Of a DNA stretch of 64,000 nt, positions 23,371-35,891 are shown piece after piece. How positions within the stretch are numbered: position 1 is the stretch's first letter; each line of letters starts with the position of its first letter. A model generated the notes under the pieces. The model was not told where the DNA came from, searched no databases, and worked only from the letters and a program-made list of their open reading frames with translations. Position numbers and translations under genes: made by a program. The DNA lies in NCBI GenBank assembly GCA_947034895.1, contig OX344762.1, positions 24,408,760 through 24,472,759 on the forward strand, in the 5' to 3' direction. The DNA comes from Rhytidiadelphus loreus. Its lineage: Eukaryota; Streptophyta; Bryopsida; Hypnales; Hylocomiaceae.

Positions 23371-26300
23371 GATTATCATTGGTGACTCTGAATATTAGGG
23401 GACCCGGAGTGGATACCAAAGGGTCCCAGAAATAGGTACACATCAGAAGAATATTGGAAAGAATGAAAGAACAACCCAGAATTGTGTTAATACAAGAGCA
23501 CTGGATATTAGAGGCTAGATGCAAAAAGAGGTGTCATAGCCTTCCATTTGCAAGTGACTTTAGACCGTGGAATCCAACATTATTAAACCAAGGAGCTATA
23601 GCATGCTGGTGTACATGGACAATAATTTTTCTTTTGAAACAACTGAAGAGGAGAGTAAAGCAAGATGGAATAATCGAGGATGGAAGGGCACAATTTCTCT
23701 CGGTCAAATTTGACTCAAAGGAGATACTCATGATAATTAACATATACACCCCCACTTTTTCATCAGAAAGAGTAGAGCTTTGGAATAATATAGTCAATAT
23801 GAATGACCTATATGACTCATATATTCTGGCAGGCGATTTCAACATGGTAGATTTGGAGGTAGACAGATTGGGTAGCTTATAGAATTGCACTCAACCGAAT
23901 CACAGTGAAAAAGGGACATGGATGCAACTACTACATTACTACGGACTAGAGGACACATGGTCATCGGATTTCATTAGGAAATGTAGTGACAAGAGATTTT
24001 TGTAGGACAACAATCACTAGTAGGAGCCCATGTTTTTCATGACGGACTTTTCTAGACATCTACATGTTTTCATGTTAACAATGATGTCAAATAAAACATC
24101 AAGATGTTTCATTTGACGTCATTGTTAACATGAAAACATATGGATGTCTAGAAAAATCTGTTTAGAAAAACATGGGTTTCTACTAGTGAATAGGGAGGGG
24201 AAAGCACATAGAGGTGCCCGTACAGATAGAATTTACATATTCAACTCATTATGCGGCCATGGAGGCAGAGTCAAGCTACACCAACAGACAAAGCTCTTGG
24301 ATCATGCCCCTGTGCAATTCACACTCATCTCGAGCAGGAAATCGGTGCACAAAACTGGTAGCTTTTTTGCGGAAATATTAAAGAAACACGCCTCAAGGGA
24401 CCTCCTTACAAGGGTATGGCATCAAGAAAAGAAGCCAATGGCAGGAGAATCCTTGATGGATTAGGTCTCAGCTACTAATATGAGAGAATGAAAGCAAAGG
24501 CTTGTAATATACAAAAGGAAGAGCACACCCAAAGGTTTAAGAATGAAAACAAATCCCTTAGAGAAATCAAAGAAACAGAAGAAATTCTCCAAGCAAACCC
24601 ATAGGACATAGCGACGGCGCAGAAATTAAACATGGCAAGTCGAAGCTCCAAGATATCACTCTAGAAGTGTTGGAGAAGGAGTATCACTTGGTCTTAGCCA
24701 AATGGATGAGGAAGGGAGATAGGTGCACCCGGGAGTTTTTTGAGGTCTTCAAAGATCATCATAAAAGAACGACCATCTCACAACTCAATGTGGATAGGGA
24801 GGTGCTTATGGGGTAGCAAGAAAAAAAAACATCAATGATTGAATCTTTCAAACAACTTTACTTGAAGACACCGAAATCACCATAGGTTTTGGAAGCTCGA
24901 AGACAAGTCCTAGAAAGTGTGACTTGAGATATTTGAACCCGATACAACAAAAATTTGGAAAATTAGGTCACACTTAAAGAAATTTAGGAGGCAATCTAGG
25001 ACCTCTCATCCGGAAATGCAACGAGAGGAAATGGTATACCCACAGATTTCTTCAAAGGCTACTCAGACGAGGTAGAAAACGAGTTCTTAGAAGAAGTTAA
25101 GGAGGTATTGAAGAGTGGAGGACTGTCCAAAGTACACAACCAAGGCATTATCGCCCTACTGCCAAAAAGAGGGGATGCCACCTTAATCAAAAACTTTAGA
25201 CCAATCACGTTGTTGTCTTCCTTTTACAAATTGGTAGCAAAGATTCTGGCAAGACAACTCCAAGTTATCTTACCAAATATCATAAAGTCAAACCAAACAG
25301 GTTTGTTAAAGGAAGATGCATCATTGATAACATTTTTTTGGCACAAGAATCACTTCACTTTGCTAAAGAATCGAGACATGACCAAGTCCTTATGCTCTTT
25401 GACTTTGAGAAAGCGTATGATAGAATATCATAGAACTTCCTGGAGAGCATGTTGGAGAATAGGGGTTCCACACAAATTTCATCAAAGGGATGATGGCCCT
25501 TTACGCAAATACTTCATTAGCAGTTTGGGTTAATGGAGAATTAGGGGATAATTTTGATTTAACCAGATTAGTTAGACAGGGCTGCCCCTTACTCCCATTC
25601 CTTTTCATTGTAGTATTAGATGCCTTAGGCTTCGTGTTGATGGATCCCAAATATGGAATCCATGGATTAGGCTTCCAAATGGCAAAGAGGTGAAAGATGC
25701 CTCATTTGCGGACGATATGTCCTTATACTCGCTTAGCACAGTTATCAATTTAAACAAAGCTTACAACGTTTTGTCGACGTTCTATTTTGCTTCTAGTTCC
25801 AAAGTAAATTGGAGTAAAACCCATGCTATATGGGCATCAAATAACCCCAAATCTTTTCAGTGAGGAGAGGAAGTAGGTCTCAACTAGGTCCCAGATTTTC
25901 TACCTCGCTCAAACCCCTTATAGGATTCCACCTGCCAAAGGATGCCAACACAACACCATTACTAGATCTCTTAAAACAGAAACTTAGATCATGGGTAGCC
26001 AAGACGGTATCTTAGGCAGGCAGGGTGATAATATATAATCAAGTAATTTTAGCTATTTACTAGTACACAACATCTTGTTGAGGTCTCTCTCGAAAGAACT
26101 ATGATCTCATCTGAGGTCTCATTACTCAGTACCTTTGGACAGGCAAAGAAAAAGGTCGCATTGAAACCAAAGTCAAGTGAAGTTCCTGCATACTATCAAT
26201 AGAAGAAGGAGGTCTAGGCCTCATAGACCCCTTCCTCTAGATCCAAGCTTTACAGGCCAAATTGGTAGTAAGACTTCTTGGTAGTAAGAAGTCTGGCACC

Positions 26301-28411
26301 GGAGGATAAACTTTGGAAAGCACTTATGAGATATAAGTTGGAAGTCAACAAGGAAAACCTCTTAAAGATGCAAAATGGCATTGTGCCCATACATGGCTTT
26401 TTTCCAGCAAAGGACTTAAAAAGAACAATCATTCCCTGTTAGTTTCCGCCTGTCTCAAAGCCTTCTTTGCCATTAGAAGCAATCTGATTTAGAAGGATCC
26501 AACAATATATAGTTAGTGAGATTCTGAGACAACCTCTCTTTGAAAACCCACTAATTATGGAAACCGACACCACCCATTGAGGATGGGCCAAAATGTAGGA
26601 CTTCATCTCTAGGCGAGAGTAGGATTGAATACAGTTGGCCATCTATGGGACCAAAACAGGGATAACTGATTACTGACTTCGGAAATCCAGAAGCGGTTGC
26701 CACACAGAGGAGCAATTATGGAGAAGGCCAAACTTTGTAGATTGAAGACCATTTCACACATCTCGTGGAACCCCAAAGCGTACCCGGAAAGACAAAAGGT
26801 GGCATGGCTTCAAACAAAGCAGAGCCCACAGGTTTTCTTACACAAGGTTGACACATTGAGGGGACAAGAAATGTTTCCTTAAGCAGGCAAGAAGCGAGCG
26901 GCTTTTATACATGGAAGGAGATTACATTCTTCTTCAGGTCAAACTACACCACATCAAGATAGTTTGCTGGGATGCAATTTCACGTTCATTCCAGCAATGT
27001 AATCTTGAAGATGTATTAGATAACTCCAACTCGGTCTGGCATTTTTAAAGCACTCAAATTCAATACCTTAATTGGGATCCAAGTGAATGAACTTGGAAAA
27101 GAATTGGCAAAGTAAGGGATGCCCCCTTCTTTGGTTATACAGTAAAGAGGGGCTATATGGAGGGACTTAATCGGAAAAAAGAAAGATCCGTAGGGACTCA
27201 GGAGCTAGTTAATCAGGGATTAACGCTTAAGCAAAAAGTTTTTACTTATAAACTCTTATGGCATCAGGTGAGGTCAAAGAAGCAAGCCATGTTGCTTTAG
27301 CAAATTTTGAACAAGGGTGTAGTAACAGGGTGGATGCAAGAAACACCGAACAATTTAGGGAGCGTTCTACCCAAACTGTGTTTTTTCTGCCCAGTACTAC
27401 AAGTACTGCTAGTACTGCAAAACGGAGCAATCTCAACCGTTGATCTGAAAAATCAACGGCCAGTAGTACTTTTGAGTACTTTAAAATACTGAAATTGTAC
27501 TACTTAAAAAAATGACAGTTTGTCACAAAAAGTAGATTAATTAAGTATAAATTAATAATAATTAGAAAATCATGAATACAAAAAAACTAAAAATTGGCCA
27601 TTTGTAGAGACTTGATAGTGATTACATTTCACCAAAAACAAAAAATTGAAACCATCATAAATGTTAGGAGTGCTATGGGCAAGGGACCCCTATTTGCATG
27701 CATGTTGAAGACAACGAATTGTGTTTTTTTGAATGCCCTTTGGTGGGCACATGCCCTTCTATTGTGGCAATAGCCCACAACAATCCTAGACGTACATCAT
27801 CATTTTCGGATGCTCCACAGTACTAAAAAACCCTAAAACGCAAAGTGTGACAAATTAGGTAAATTACAATTTAATTAAAGGATTTTTTTTCAAAATTTCT
27901 CAAAAGTAAGGAATCTGAGGACTTTCAAGTTAGCCATCTCCAATAAAAATTTCAAGTACATGGACTTCATTTCCCAAAAGATATGGCAAATTGCATCTCC
28001 GTCATTCCAATTGTGACACCAAATAGTACCGGTGTTTCTTGCATTCACTTGTTCAGGGGAATGGCTTGCTTCCAGGAGGATTCCACAAGCTGTTCACGGT
28101 TTGCTAAGGAATTATGGAAAATATTTAATTCCTTTGCTCATAACTTCAATGTGCCAACTATTGATAGTTTACAACAAGGATTGTTAGGAAGGATCACTTT
28201 AGACGGTGATCCTACCTCAAAAAAATATGTGTACATTTGTCAGCCACAGGACATAATGAGATCATTCTTGATCCAACATCTTTTGATGGGGAAATGCAAC
28301 TCAAAATATGGGGCCACAGACTTTAGCATTAGAAATGTGTTGAACTCTACTTGGACTTCAACCATTCACATGCAAGTATGGCAATTAAGAAGCATTTTAG
28401 ATCTAGTTTAA
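23371..28411 (+). mobile_element. L1-type LINE retrotransposon remnant (endonuclease + reverse transcriptase), inactivated
   Basis: Domains in order: an apurinic-like endonuclease (LVTLNIRGPG from about 23385, VLIQEHWILE, ILAGDFNMV near 23830); its C-terminal part with ARTDRIYIF at about 24206; reverse transcriptase (NFRPITLLSSFYKLVAKILA near 25190, FEKAYDR in a shifted frame near 25405, RQGCPL near 25577, and FADD at 25705-25716). A zf-RVT-like region follows near 27220-27400, then a C-terminal segment at 27983-28411. Stops and frameshifts are frequent, for example TAG at 23433-23435 and 23880-23882. A MITE interrupts the endonuclease at 24015-24188, and unrelated AT-rich sequence appears to interrupt the zf-RVT region from about 27393 to 28000. 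The 5' end (ORF1) is not recognisable and the poly-A end is uncertain. Confidence 0.88.
24015..24188. mobile_element. CACTA-type MITE 2 (174 bp) inside the LINE, with AAT target duplication
   Basis: It starts CACTAGTAGGAGCCCATG and ends CATGGGTTTCTACTAGTG, flanked by AAT on each side (24012-24014 and 24189-24191). The two halves are extended inverted repeats meeting near AAAACATCAAGATGTTT. A 3-bp duplication is the CACTA signature. The LINE endonuclease frame is interrupted here and resumes just after, so the MITE arrived after the LINE. Confidence 0.88.
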
Positions 28412-31185
28412 AAAAAATAACTTTTAGAGTTGGATAACTCGTAGTTTGAGACCTATTGGTCTCTAGTCTTCTATAATTCTGGAACCGAGGTCTACTATTT
28501 TAATATGGCGGCCTCTCTCCTTTGATTTGTTGTGTGCTATGTGAAGAGGGCTTTGTGCGCCTTGCCCAGTTGTTTGTGGCTTTCACAGCATGGGACTTTT
28601 CAAAAAATAATCCACCAAGGAAATGAATAGCACATTTTCTAGCAGTGGTTTACATACATATAGTTTCCATTTCCAAACAACATGGAATCTCTACCAAACT
28701 CTCTTTACAATTCAATCCTATAGTTGATTGCCACCTCTGTTACACTCATTTTGTACAAAACAATGGAAATAGCATCTACCTCTCCCTAATTGGTTGCATT
28801 GTTGGGGTGGCTATTGTTGGGCATAACCACTAGGGCAAAAAATTTCATTTATTTTGGGCAGTGTACAAAGTTATTTTTGTTGACTTCAAAGAAGTAGTTG
28901 TTTACATCCATATAAATGGATGAAATACATAAAAATGGGGATGAAATTTAATTTAATTATCATTGTCAATATCATAAAATAAAATAAAATTATAGAGGCC
29001 AATGTAATTTTTGGCAATTTTCAGTTTTTCGACGATATTGACAATGATAACATTAGATGTGTTTTAACTCCCTAGAGGACCATTTCAAGTTGGTTCCCCT
29101 TACTGGGGACTAGACACTACTATTCAAAATTAAAAAATCATTTATAAAATTTTAAAGTTAAAAATAAAAATATTTTAAAAATATTCTTTTTATTAATTTT
29201 TTTTTAAATTATTCTTTGACGTAGTAGTCTCTTGTCCATGGCAATAGGCTACTATGATTGCATTTCTGTAGTCTAGAAATTGCAAGGAACTCGCAACCTT
29301 CTAAACCAGCTAAATCCCATCTAATGTTACTTTTTGGGATTTGTTGGATCAATCACGTGCATCATAAACTCTAGATTTTGCAAAAAAAGATTGAACCTAA
29401 AAATGCATTATATGGCAATGAAATATAAATTGAACACATTGCCCAATTCAACAAATATTTCAAATGCAAGGACATTAAAATGTAACAATGGTCCACATTG
29501 CAATCTATACTTTCTCTACAATGACTAATGCTATCACATACTCTCAATTCCAAAAAAATTAATATTGAAATGTGAGAACCAACATCATTTGTATGTTTGT
29601 TAAAATGTTGTTATTTTAAATTTTATAAATGTCAATTTCCTTCAATTTTTGTATACAACAATCTGAAATTATGTATTACAACATACCAAGGCACAAAAAG
29701 TTTTTTTGAGTTCTAAGAAAGAATTGGCAAAAGATAAAGTAATTCCAAATCATGTAGAATAAAATTGAGTTTTTGACATGGCTAACTTTGAAATTTATTT
29801 TCTTTCAAATCACAACTAATTTTTTCTTCAAACTTCCATGGTAATGTGTAGTATGTTGTACACTACAACTTTTGTATATCTACTTTTGGACTTTGTTCAT
29901 TGATTCTTATAGTATGGTTGTTTGAATGAAAACGTTTCAAAGTCGTACTCAGTTTCAAACGTCATTGTAAGCCACATGGGGAAGGAGAATCAAATCTAGT
30001 ACTTGTAAGGTAGGAGGTTATAAAAACAAAGTAGACTCTAAAAGTGTTGTCTAATGGAAGGGTACATTTTGCATCCTTCAATGTAGAAATATTGTACATT
30101 TGAGGAGGTAGATGCTTAAATTTAGTAACCACAACATTTCAAACTCAAAAATTTGTAACTTATTCCACAAAGGTACAAAATATATGAAACAACTTGGATC
30201 AAATGTCAATTCCATTTTTTTTCTATAAAAGAATTCTTATAAATATTTTTAAAATATTTTCTTGTAGACTTGGGGCTCCTAGTAGAGAATGGAGGTAACC
30301 ACAACCACTTATTTTTGTTGATCCCCTTTAAAATCAACTTAATGACAACAATTTTATATTAGCTATATTCTTGTAGAAATTTCTACAATAGAATAGAATT
30401 TTCCTAATAGTTAAGAAGGTAACCCTCTCTTTGGTACCTAGTTTGTTTTGAATTCTAAATTGTATTTGAATTTATATTCAATCTTTTCATTTTATTGGAA
30501 TGACAACAAACCATGATTGCATCCAATTTAATTATTGGGGGTTGTCTTCTTCCCAAATTGAGGTTTAGAGGTTTAGGTTCCACCTTCACAAATAGAAATT
30601 TTTGCACCATTTGAGGTGATAATTTGTGCTTAATCCCTCTTTCTCCTCTTTATCTCTTGTAAAAAATGTCTTCAAAGATGTCAAAGATGGAGTCAACAAT
30701 AAAAAATTTAAAGTCAACAAGAAGTGATTCAATGATTAGGATTAGTATACTATAATCTAATCAAAAGATAGAAGTATACTAGCTTTTCATCCTTTGTACC
30801 GATATGATGTCCTTAACACCTCAAGACCTAGGGCCTTTGGGGTTTTTAAAACATCATTGCTTTTGGAGTGTTATAGTCTAAAATGTCACTAAGGTATAGA
30901 AATCTTAATTGTACAAACTTGTAGTGTACATGTTGTAGATGATGTGCATCAAATTTGGAGTCATTTGACCACATAGATTGCAAGATTATAATGTTAAAAC
31001 ACATTTGGAGGTGAAATTTAATTTTTAAATCTACTCAAATGAAAAAAAAATTAACTACAAAGTATTTCAAAACCATCATACAAACACATTGGTAAATGAA
31101 AATATCATTCAATTGACTCATTGTGTTTGTAAAATGGCTTTGAAATGTCAAAAAATAGCATAAAAAGTTGCAAAAAACATCTCAA
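28412..31185. other. AT-rich spacer with repeat fragments
   Basis: No gene is recognised. A small hairpin has arms at 28957-28973 and 29034-29050 (TTATCATTGTCAATATC and its complement). The stretch 29053-29330 has ends resembling the dispersed repeat family (GATGTGTTTT at the start, CCCATCTAATG at the end) but a different centre. Around 30970-31000, CATAGATTGCAAGAT recurs; a similar phrase occurs near 42640 and 45440 and, inverted, near 52760. Confidence 0.45.
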
Positions 31186-31477
31186 TACATGTGTTTTGGC
31201 CGTTGTGGAGGGCTGCGAGTTTCCAACTCGAAACCCACCTGAAACCTGCCGAAACCCGCCTGCGCTGACCTGGCCAAGAGACTGCCAGGTCAATTTTTTG
31301 AAAAAAACAAAAACAAAAACAACTTTGTTTCTCATTTTAAAAGACTTAATTTTTATTATTTTTTTAAATTTGAAAAAAAGAAGTCTGACACCAAAGTTCG
31401 AGAAGACCAGGGGGAACGGAGCTGGGAACAGGCCCGAAACGGCCCTCCAGCCCCTCCCCCCAATCTCATCTAATGCT
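31186..31477 (+). repeat. Dispersed short repeat copy 2
   Basis: It matches 12259-12538 over nearly its whole length. It begins near ACATGTGTTTTGGCC, contains CCAACTCGAAACCC, a purine-rich A tract, AACTTTGTTTCTCATTTTAA and AAGTCTGACACC, and ends near AATCTCATCTAATGC. Both strands yield open frames across it; these are by-products of the repeat. Confidence 0.72.
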
Positions 31478-33064
31478 AGGGTTGAACCTCCTACTAAAAT
31501 GTTTCTCAGCCACTCACAACTTCTTTGATTCATATGATGTTTTAACCGTACAAACTAGACTAGTATACGCAACTTCTACAAAAAAGATTATTAGAAACAT
31601 ACAGCATTGTATGAAGAAGAAACAAGCCAACAAAGTTCACTGTAAAAAAAATGTTGGGATTTTGAACTTTGAATTGATCCCAAACATTCAAATCAACTTG
31701 AATTGACATGAAAATTTCACCACAATAAGTGGACTTCAAGGGGAACATAACCCTAACAAATTTTTACTGAAAACAAACATTGAATGAAGGATATACAAGC
31801 TCCCAAAGTTTCATCCATCAAATGCAGTTTGGTGAACTCAAATTGAACCTCTGAACTTTGATTGGCTTACAAAAAATCAGTAAATCTTGGATTGATCTGA
31901 AAATTTTACCACACAAACTAGAAGAGAGAGCTTAGATTTCTCAACAAGTTTTATTAAATTCAGATAGTGGATGCAAAAGTTACAGTACTTTGAATTAGAC
32001 TTGAAACTATGTGAAGACACTTATGGTCCCCTTGGGTGGTGAAATCACTACATAAACTACATTTTATGTATGCTTTCCTTTCCTTTTATTCTAATAATGA
32101 GAAATGAAGGCCATTGAAAAATCCTCAAAGGTAACCACACCAAGTTGCAACCCATTTCTAAAACCAACCCCTACATACTTTCATGCATATTCTGGCCAAA
32201 TGTAGAGCCTTTATTTATGAGAGTCTTTGATGGATATTTGAAACAAATATTTGCATCACTTTGAAGATTCATAGTTAATTGTCTTTTATCTCTCTCTTTC
32301 AAACAAGCAAAATAATTCAAAATAAATTCTAACGGTATTCAAAAAATGCATTCTAAGAAAAAATCAAGTCCCCTTCAAACTCCAACTTTGAACTTGATTC
32401 AACAAAAACTCAATTAGTTTCATAATTGAAACCATAATAATATGCTTTTTTAGACAATAATAAATGTAATTTTTGGGCACCCATTATCATGATTGCTCCA
32501 AATGCAACACCTACATTTGGACCAAAAAACAAAACTAAAACCTATTTTAAATATTGATGCTATAAGATGTACACAATTAGAACATGAGAGCATGGGAATG
32601 TTTAGTGTCAATTTTTGGTACACCTCTAGACAACCCTTTAAAAATTTCATAACTTGTTCATACGGTGTCCAAATAATGCATGCTAAAGTGCCTTAGAATC
32701 CTCTTTCACTTGCCAATAACACCCAATAAAAAAAAGTTCATGATTCTAACAGTATGTATACTCAGTTTCTACTACTGTTGATTATAAGTGCACTTACCTT
32801 TAATTACTTTGGAGAATTATCCAAGAGTGTAGCATCTCTTCACCTTCCCTGTGATGTCTTTCTGTACGTCCAGCACTTCACAAACTTCGCCCACAAGAGA
32901 ATTTGCCTTTGAATTTGTCTCTGCAATTTTTGCGTTCTGCGTGTTGACATCAAGCACCATTAGTTGTCGTAGCTCCAAGAACATCCTTCTTTCTCGAATT
33001 CGGCTGTGGGACATTGAGATTTGTAAGTCGAAGCTGGAATCAGATTGCTCAAGCTCTCGGGGCG
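31478..33064. other. AT-rich spacer, then the presumed promoter and leader of the SDR gene
   Basis: From 31478 to about 32800 there is only AT-rich non-coding sequence. From about 32820 composition becomes genic. A minus-strand frame across 32817-33014, open further upstream to about 33050, reads as a plausible helical peptide (RERRMFLELRQLMVLDVN). It is antisense to the presumed SDR leader and has no recognised family. It may be a relic exon of another gene or chance. Confidence 0.35.
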
Positions 33065-35891
33065 ATGGCTATGGAAGACGGCAAGGTGCTCATCACGGGT
33101 GCATGTGGCTTTCTGGGCAACCTGCTGGCAAGGAACCTCGCCCCTCACCACCCGAACAAGCTCATTCTGCTGGACCATGCTTCTCCGCCTCCCAACCTGG
33201 TCTCGGGCGCCCATTACGTGCGTCCCTTCTCCAGAAATTGATGAATTGGAATTGCACTCAAGTCTAACAATTTTGGAGTGGAGTGTAGGTTTTGGGGGTC
33301 GTGGGACATGAACGTGATTGATGCACTGTTATGGGTCTGTGAGGAATTCGCTGTGACTATTTTGTTGCAAATTCTTGAGCAATGCTCTGTTTCTGAGAGT
33401 TTTTTTGTGTTTGGGTCTTGGCCTATTGTTGGTACATTGTGATCGTGTGTGGATGATGGAGTGGTGAAGGATTGCAGGTGACTGGTGACATAGCCGATGA
33501 GAAGGTTCTGGAGAGTGTCATCACGGAAGATGTGCGCAGGTATGTGAGCCACTATCGTGGTAGAACTGGGGTTTAATGGATGGCTCAAATTGTGCTACAA
33601 ATGCCCTCCGAGTCTTTAGACTGAATATTCTGCCAGATGAAGCTCTGTTAGCACAATCTATCCGGAACTACAGATGCTGAGACTTTAATTTTTATTGAGT
33701 CCTGAAGATCCATGAGGTCCAAACGAGGCCTAATGTTTTGTTCTGGCAGTTTTCAATGGGTTATATGGGGACATTCTTTTGTCCAATTTTCTTTCTTTTT
33801 TGACCTTCACATGCGATGTTCCTCAATGTCTAGTGGTATAAAATGGTCCTTACCTGAATTCTATTATCTTCCCAATATGATCATTCAAATTGGTCATTTC
33901 AAAACCGTGAATCCTTGGTCCTTTGGAGGTTGACAGAGAGATTTGTGCTTGTGCAGCATATACCACTTGGCAGCACTGGTTAGTTCTGGTGCAGAAGCGA
34001 ATTATGAGCTGGGTTTGAAGGTACGAATCTCCTCTTGAAGGTGAACACGTTGTCATAGGATTCAACTCAAGCACCTCTCATCGCCTCATTTATGGCTTTT
34101 CCTGGCTGCTTGTTTTGCCCAGGTGAACATTGATGGAACAAGGGCGATTATCAAGCGATGTAAAGATTTGGGACATTGCCCACGTTTGGTGTTCACCAGC
34201 TCTGTGGCTGTGTTTGGCCCACTGCCAGCAAGTGTTGTGGTAATGTGGACGATGAATGCCCGGAACTCTTTAACCTCTGAAGGACCCAAGAATCCCAAAA
34301 TTGGGCTTCATGTTTTCTAGGTTGTGTGGGAACTTTCTTTTTCCAATTTTATGTATTGTTTGACCAACACGGGCACTGTTTTTCACTGATTCTGGTGATA
34401 TTTAGTTTGACCCCATCTGATTTATGTTTTTCACGTTATGACAAGTCGAATTGGTCATTTTAAAACCATGAATCCTGGGTTAGTATTCTTGCTTTGTTCA
34501 TGAGAGTGTCCATGCCCATATCACTGTTTGTAGGAGGGAGTGGATGGAGGAAGGAACTTCACGGACACGACCACTGCATATCCTCAATCCTCATATGGCT
34601 CTCAGGTGCCTCTTAGGCAGTATTAGGGTTGTCGTTTTTTCCGTGTGATGCATTTTAACAGCACCCGAGCCTTGGAAGTTGGAATAGGGGATGCTTGGAA
34701 TCGAACTTCTGAAAATAGAAATGGTTGATATTTTATGAATGCTTATGTTACCGTGCTCCCATTCTCGATGGTCCTACTTCACGGTCCATCTCGGTGCATG
34801 TGAACAGAAATTGATATGCGAGCTTTTGATATCCGACGCCACCCGAAAAGGCTTCGTTGATGGAAGGTGTCTTAGGCTTCCAACAATCATCGTTAGACCC
34901 GGCAGGTACGTGCTTATAGCCAATTTTTCAATCCGTTCATTCTTCAAGTTTTACACTAGCAGTACTCCAGTGAGGTCTGATTTCCTCATTCTGATTAAAA
35001 TCTCTTGTGTGTCTCGTTTGCAGGCCCAATAGTGCGGCATCCTCCTTCTGTTCCTCCATCATTCGCGAGCCTCTGAAGGGCAAAACCGCAGTGTGCCCTG
35101 TGGATCCAAGCTGGCCTCTTTATGTGCAGGTATGTTCCGACTCCATTTCAGCTGTTGTTTATGTCACTGTGTTACATCACCCAGTAAGTTTGGCAAATCT
35201 GAGAAGTGTGCTACCTTTTTCAGTCTCCACGAACGGTGGTGCGCAACCTCATGCATGCTATGAGCATCAAGAGTTTGAAAGGAAACGAGAGAGCCATCAC
35301 TTTGTCCGGCTTAACAGTGAGATTCCGTTTCCTCCACTGTGATCCGAATATTATGATTATTCCATGTGACTTTGCAAGTTTGAGCGAATGAATTGCAAGC
35401 GACCTTCGATTGAACTGTGGTGACATGCAGACAACTCCCAAGGAGATGGTAGAAGCATTGGGTACTGCTGGTGGTGACGCAAAGCTGGTGAGTACACTCA
35501 AATTTCCACTGAGATGAAAATGCTGGCCTTTGGAGGTTTCTTGAGATCGTACAACGGCAGACTTTGTTTTCCCGAAAACTATCAAATCACTGAACTTGAT
35601 TTTGGTATTTTGTGAGCACAGGTAAAGTGGGAGCTTGACCCTGCCATCCAAAAGATTGTTTATACCTGGCCAGGGTTTGTGGACACTCCTTTTGCCAAAT
35701 CTCTCGGTTTCCATGTGGACAGGTACGCGAACTCATGCTTGTGTTATCAACCTTTCATGTGATGCCGATGTTGGAATTTGAAGCTAATGGCTCGAATTTA
35801 TTGAGCTGAAATTTGAAGTCACCTTTGCTGATAATACAGGAGCATTAAAGACATTGTGACTGCTTACATCGAAGACAACCAGACACAGTGA
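33065..35891 (+). CDS. Extended short-chain dehydrogenase (NAD-dependent epimerase/dehydratase fold), D-erythronate-dehydrogenase-like
   Basis: Eleven exons: 33065-33217, 33478-33539, 33957-34020, 34123-34239, 34534-34605, 34808-34905, 35024-35129, 35224-35316, 35431-35487, 35622-35722 and 35840-35891. All are GT-AG and the frame closes, giving 324 aa. The Rossmann motif GACGFLG is at residues 12-18. The NAG-like segment is IYHLAALVS and the catalytic serine region is VFTSSVAVFG (Ser119/120). The active-site YGSQK is at 153-157, its Lys supplied by the next exon. VRPGRPNSAASSF and IREPLKG resemble bacterial DenD, which oxidises D-erythronate with NAD (family knowledge; assignment from memory of the motif). 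The start ATG at 33065 gives a short N-terminus typical of cytosolic SDRs; 33071 is an alternative. No lesion seen. Other extended SDR substrates are possible. Confidence 0.88.

Noticed and set aside
31105..31533. Opposite-strand open frames of about 130-140 residues
   Set aside because: They arise from the dispersed repeat, which also yields similar frames at 12.2-12.4 kb with homopolymer runs. There is no sign of protein selection.
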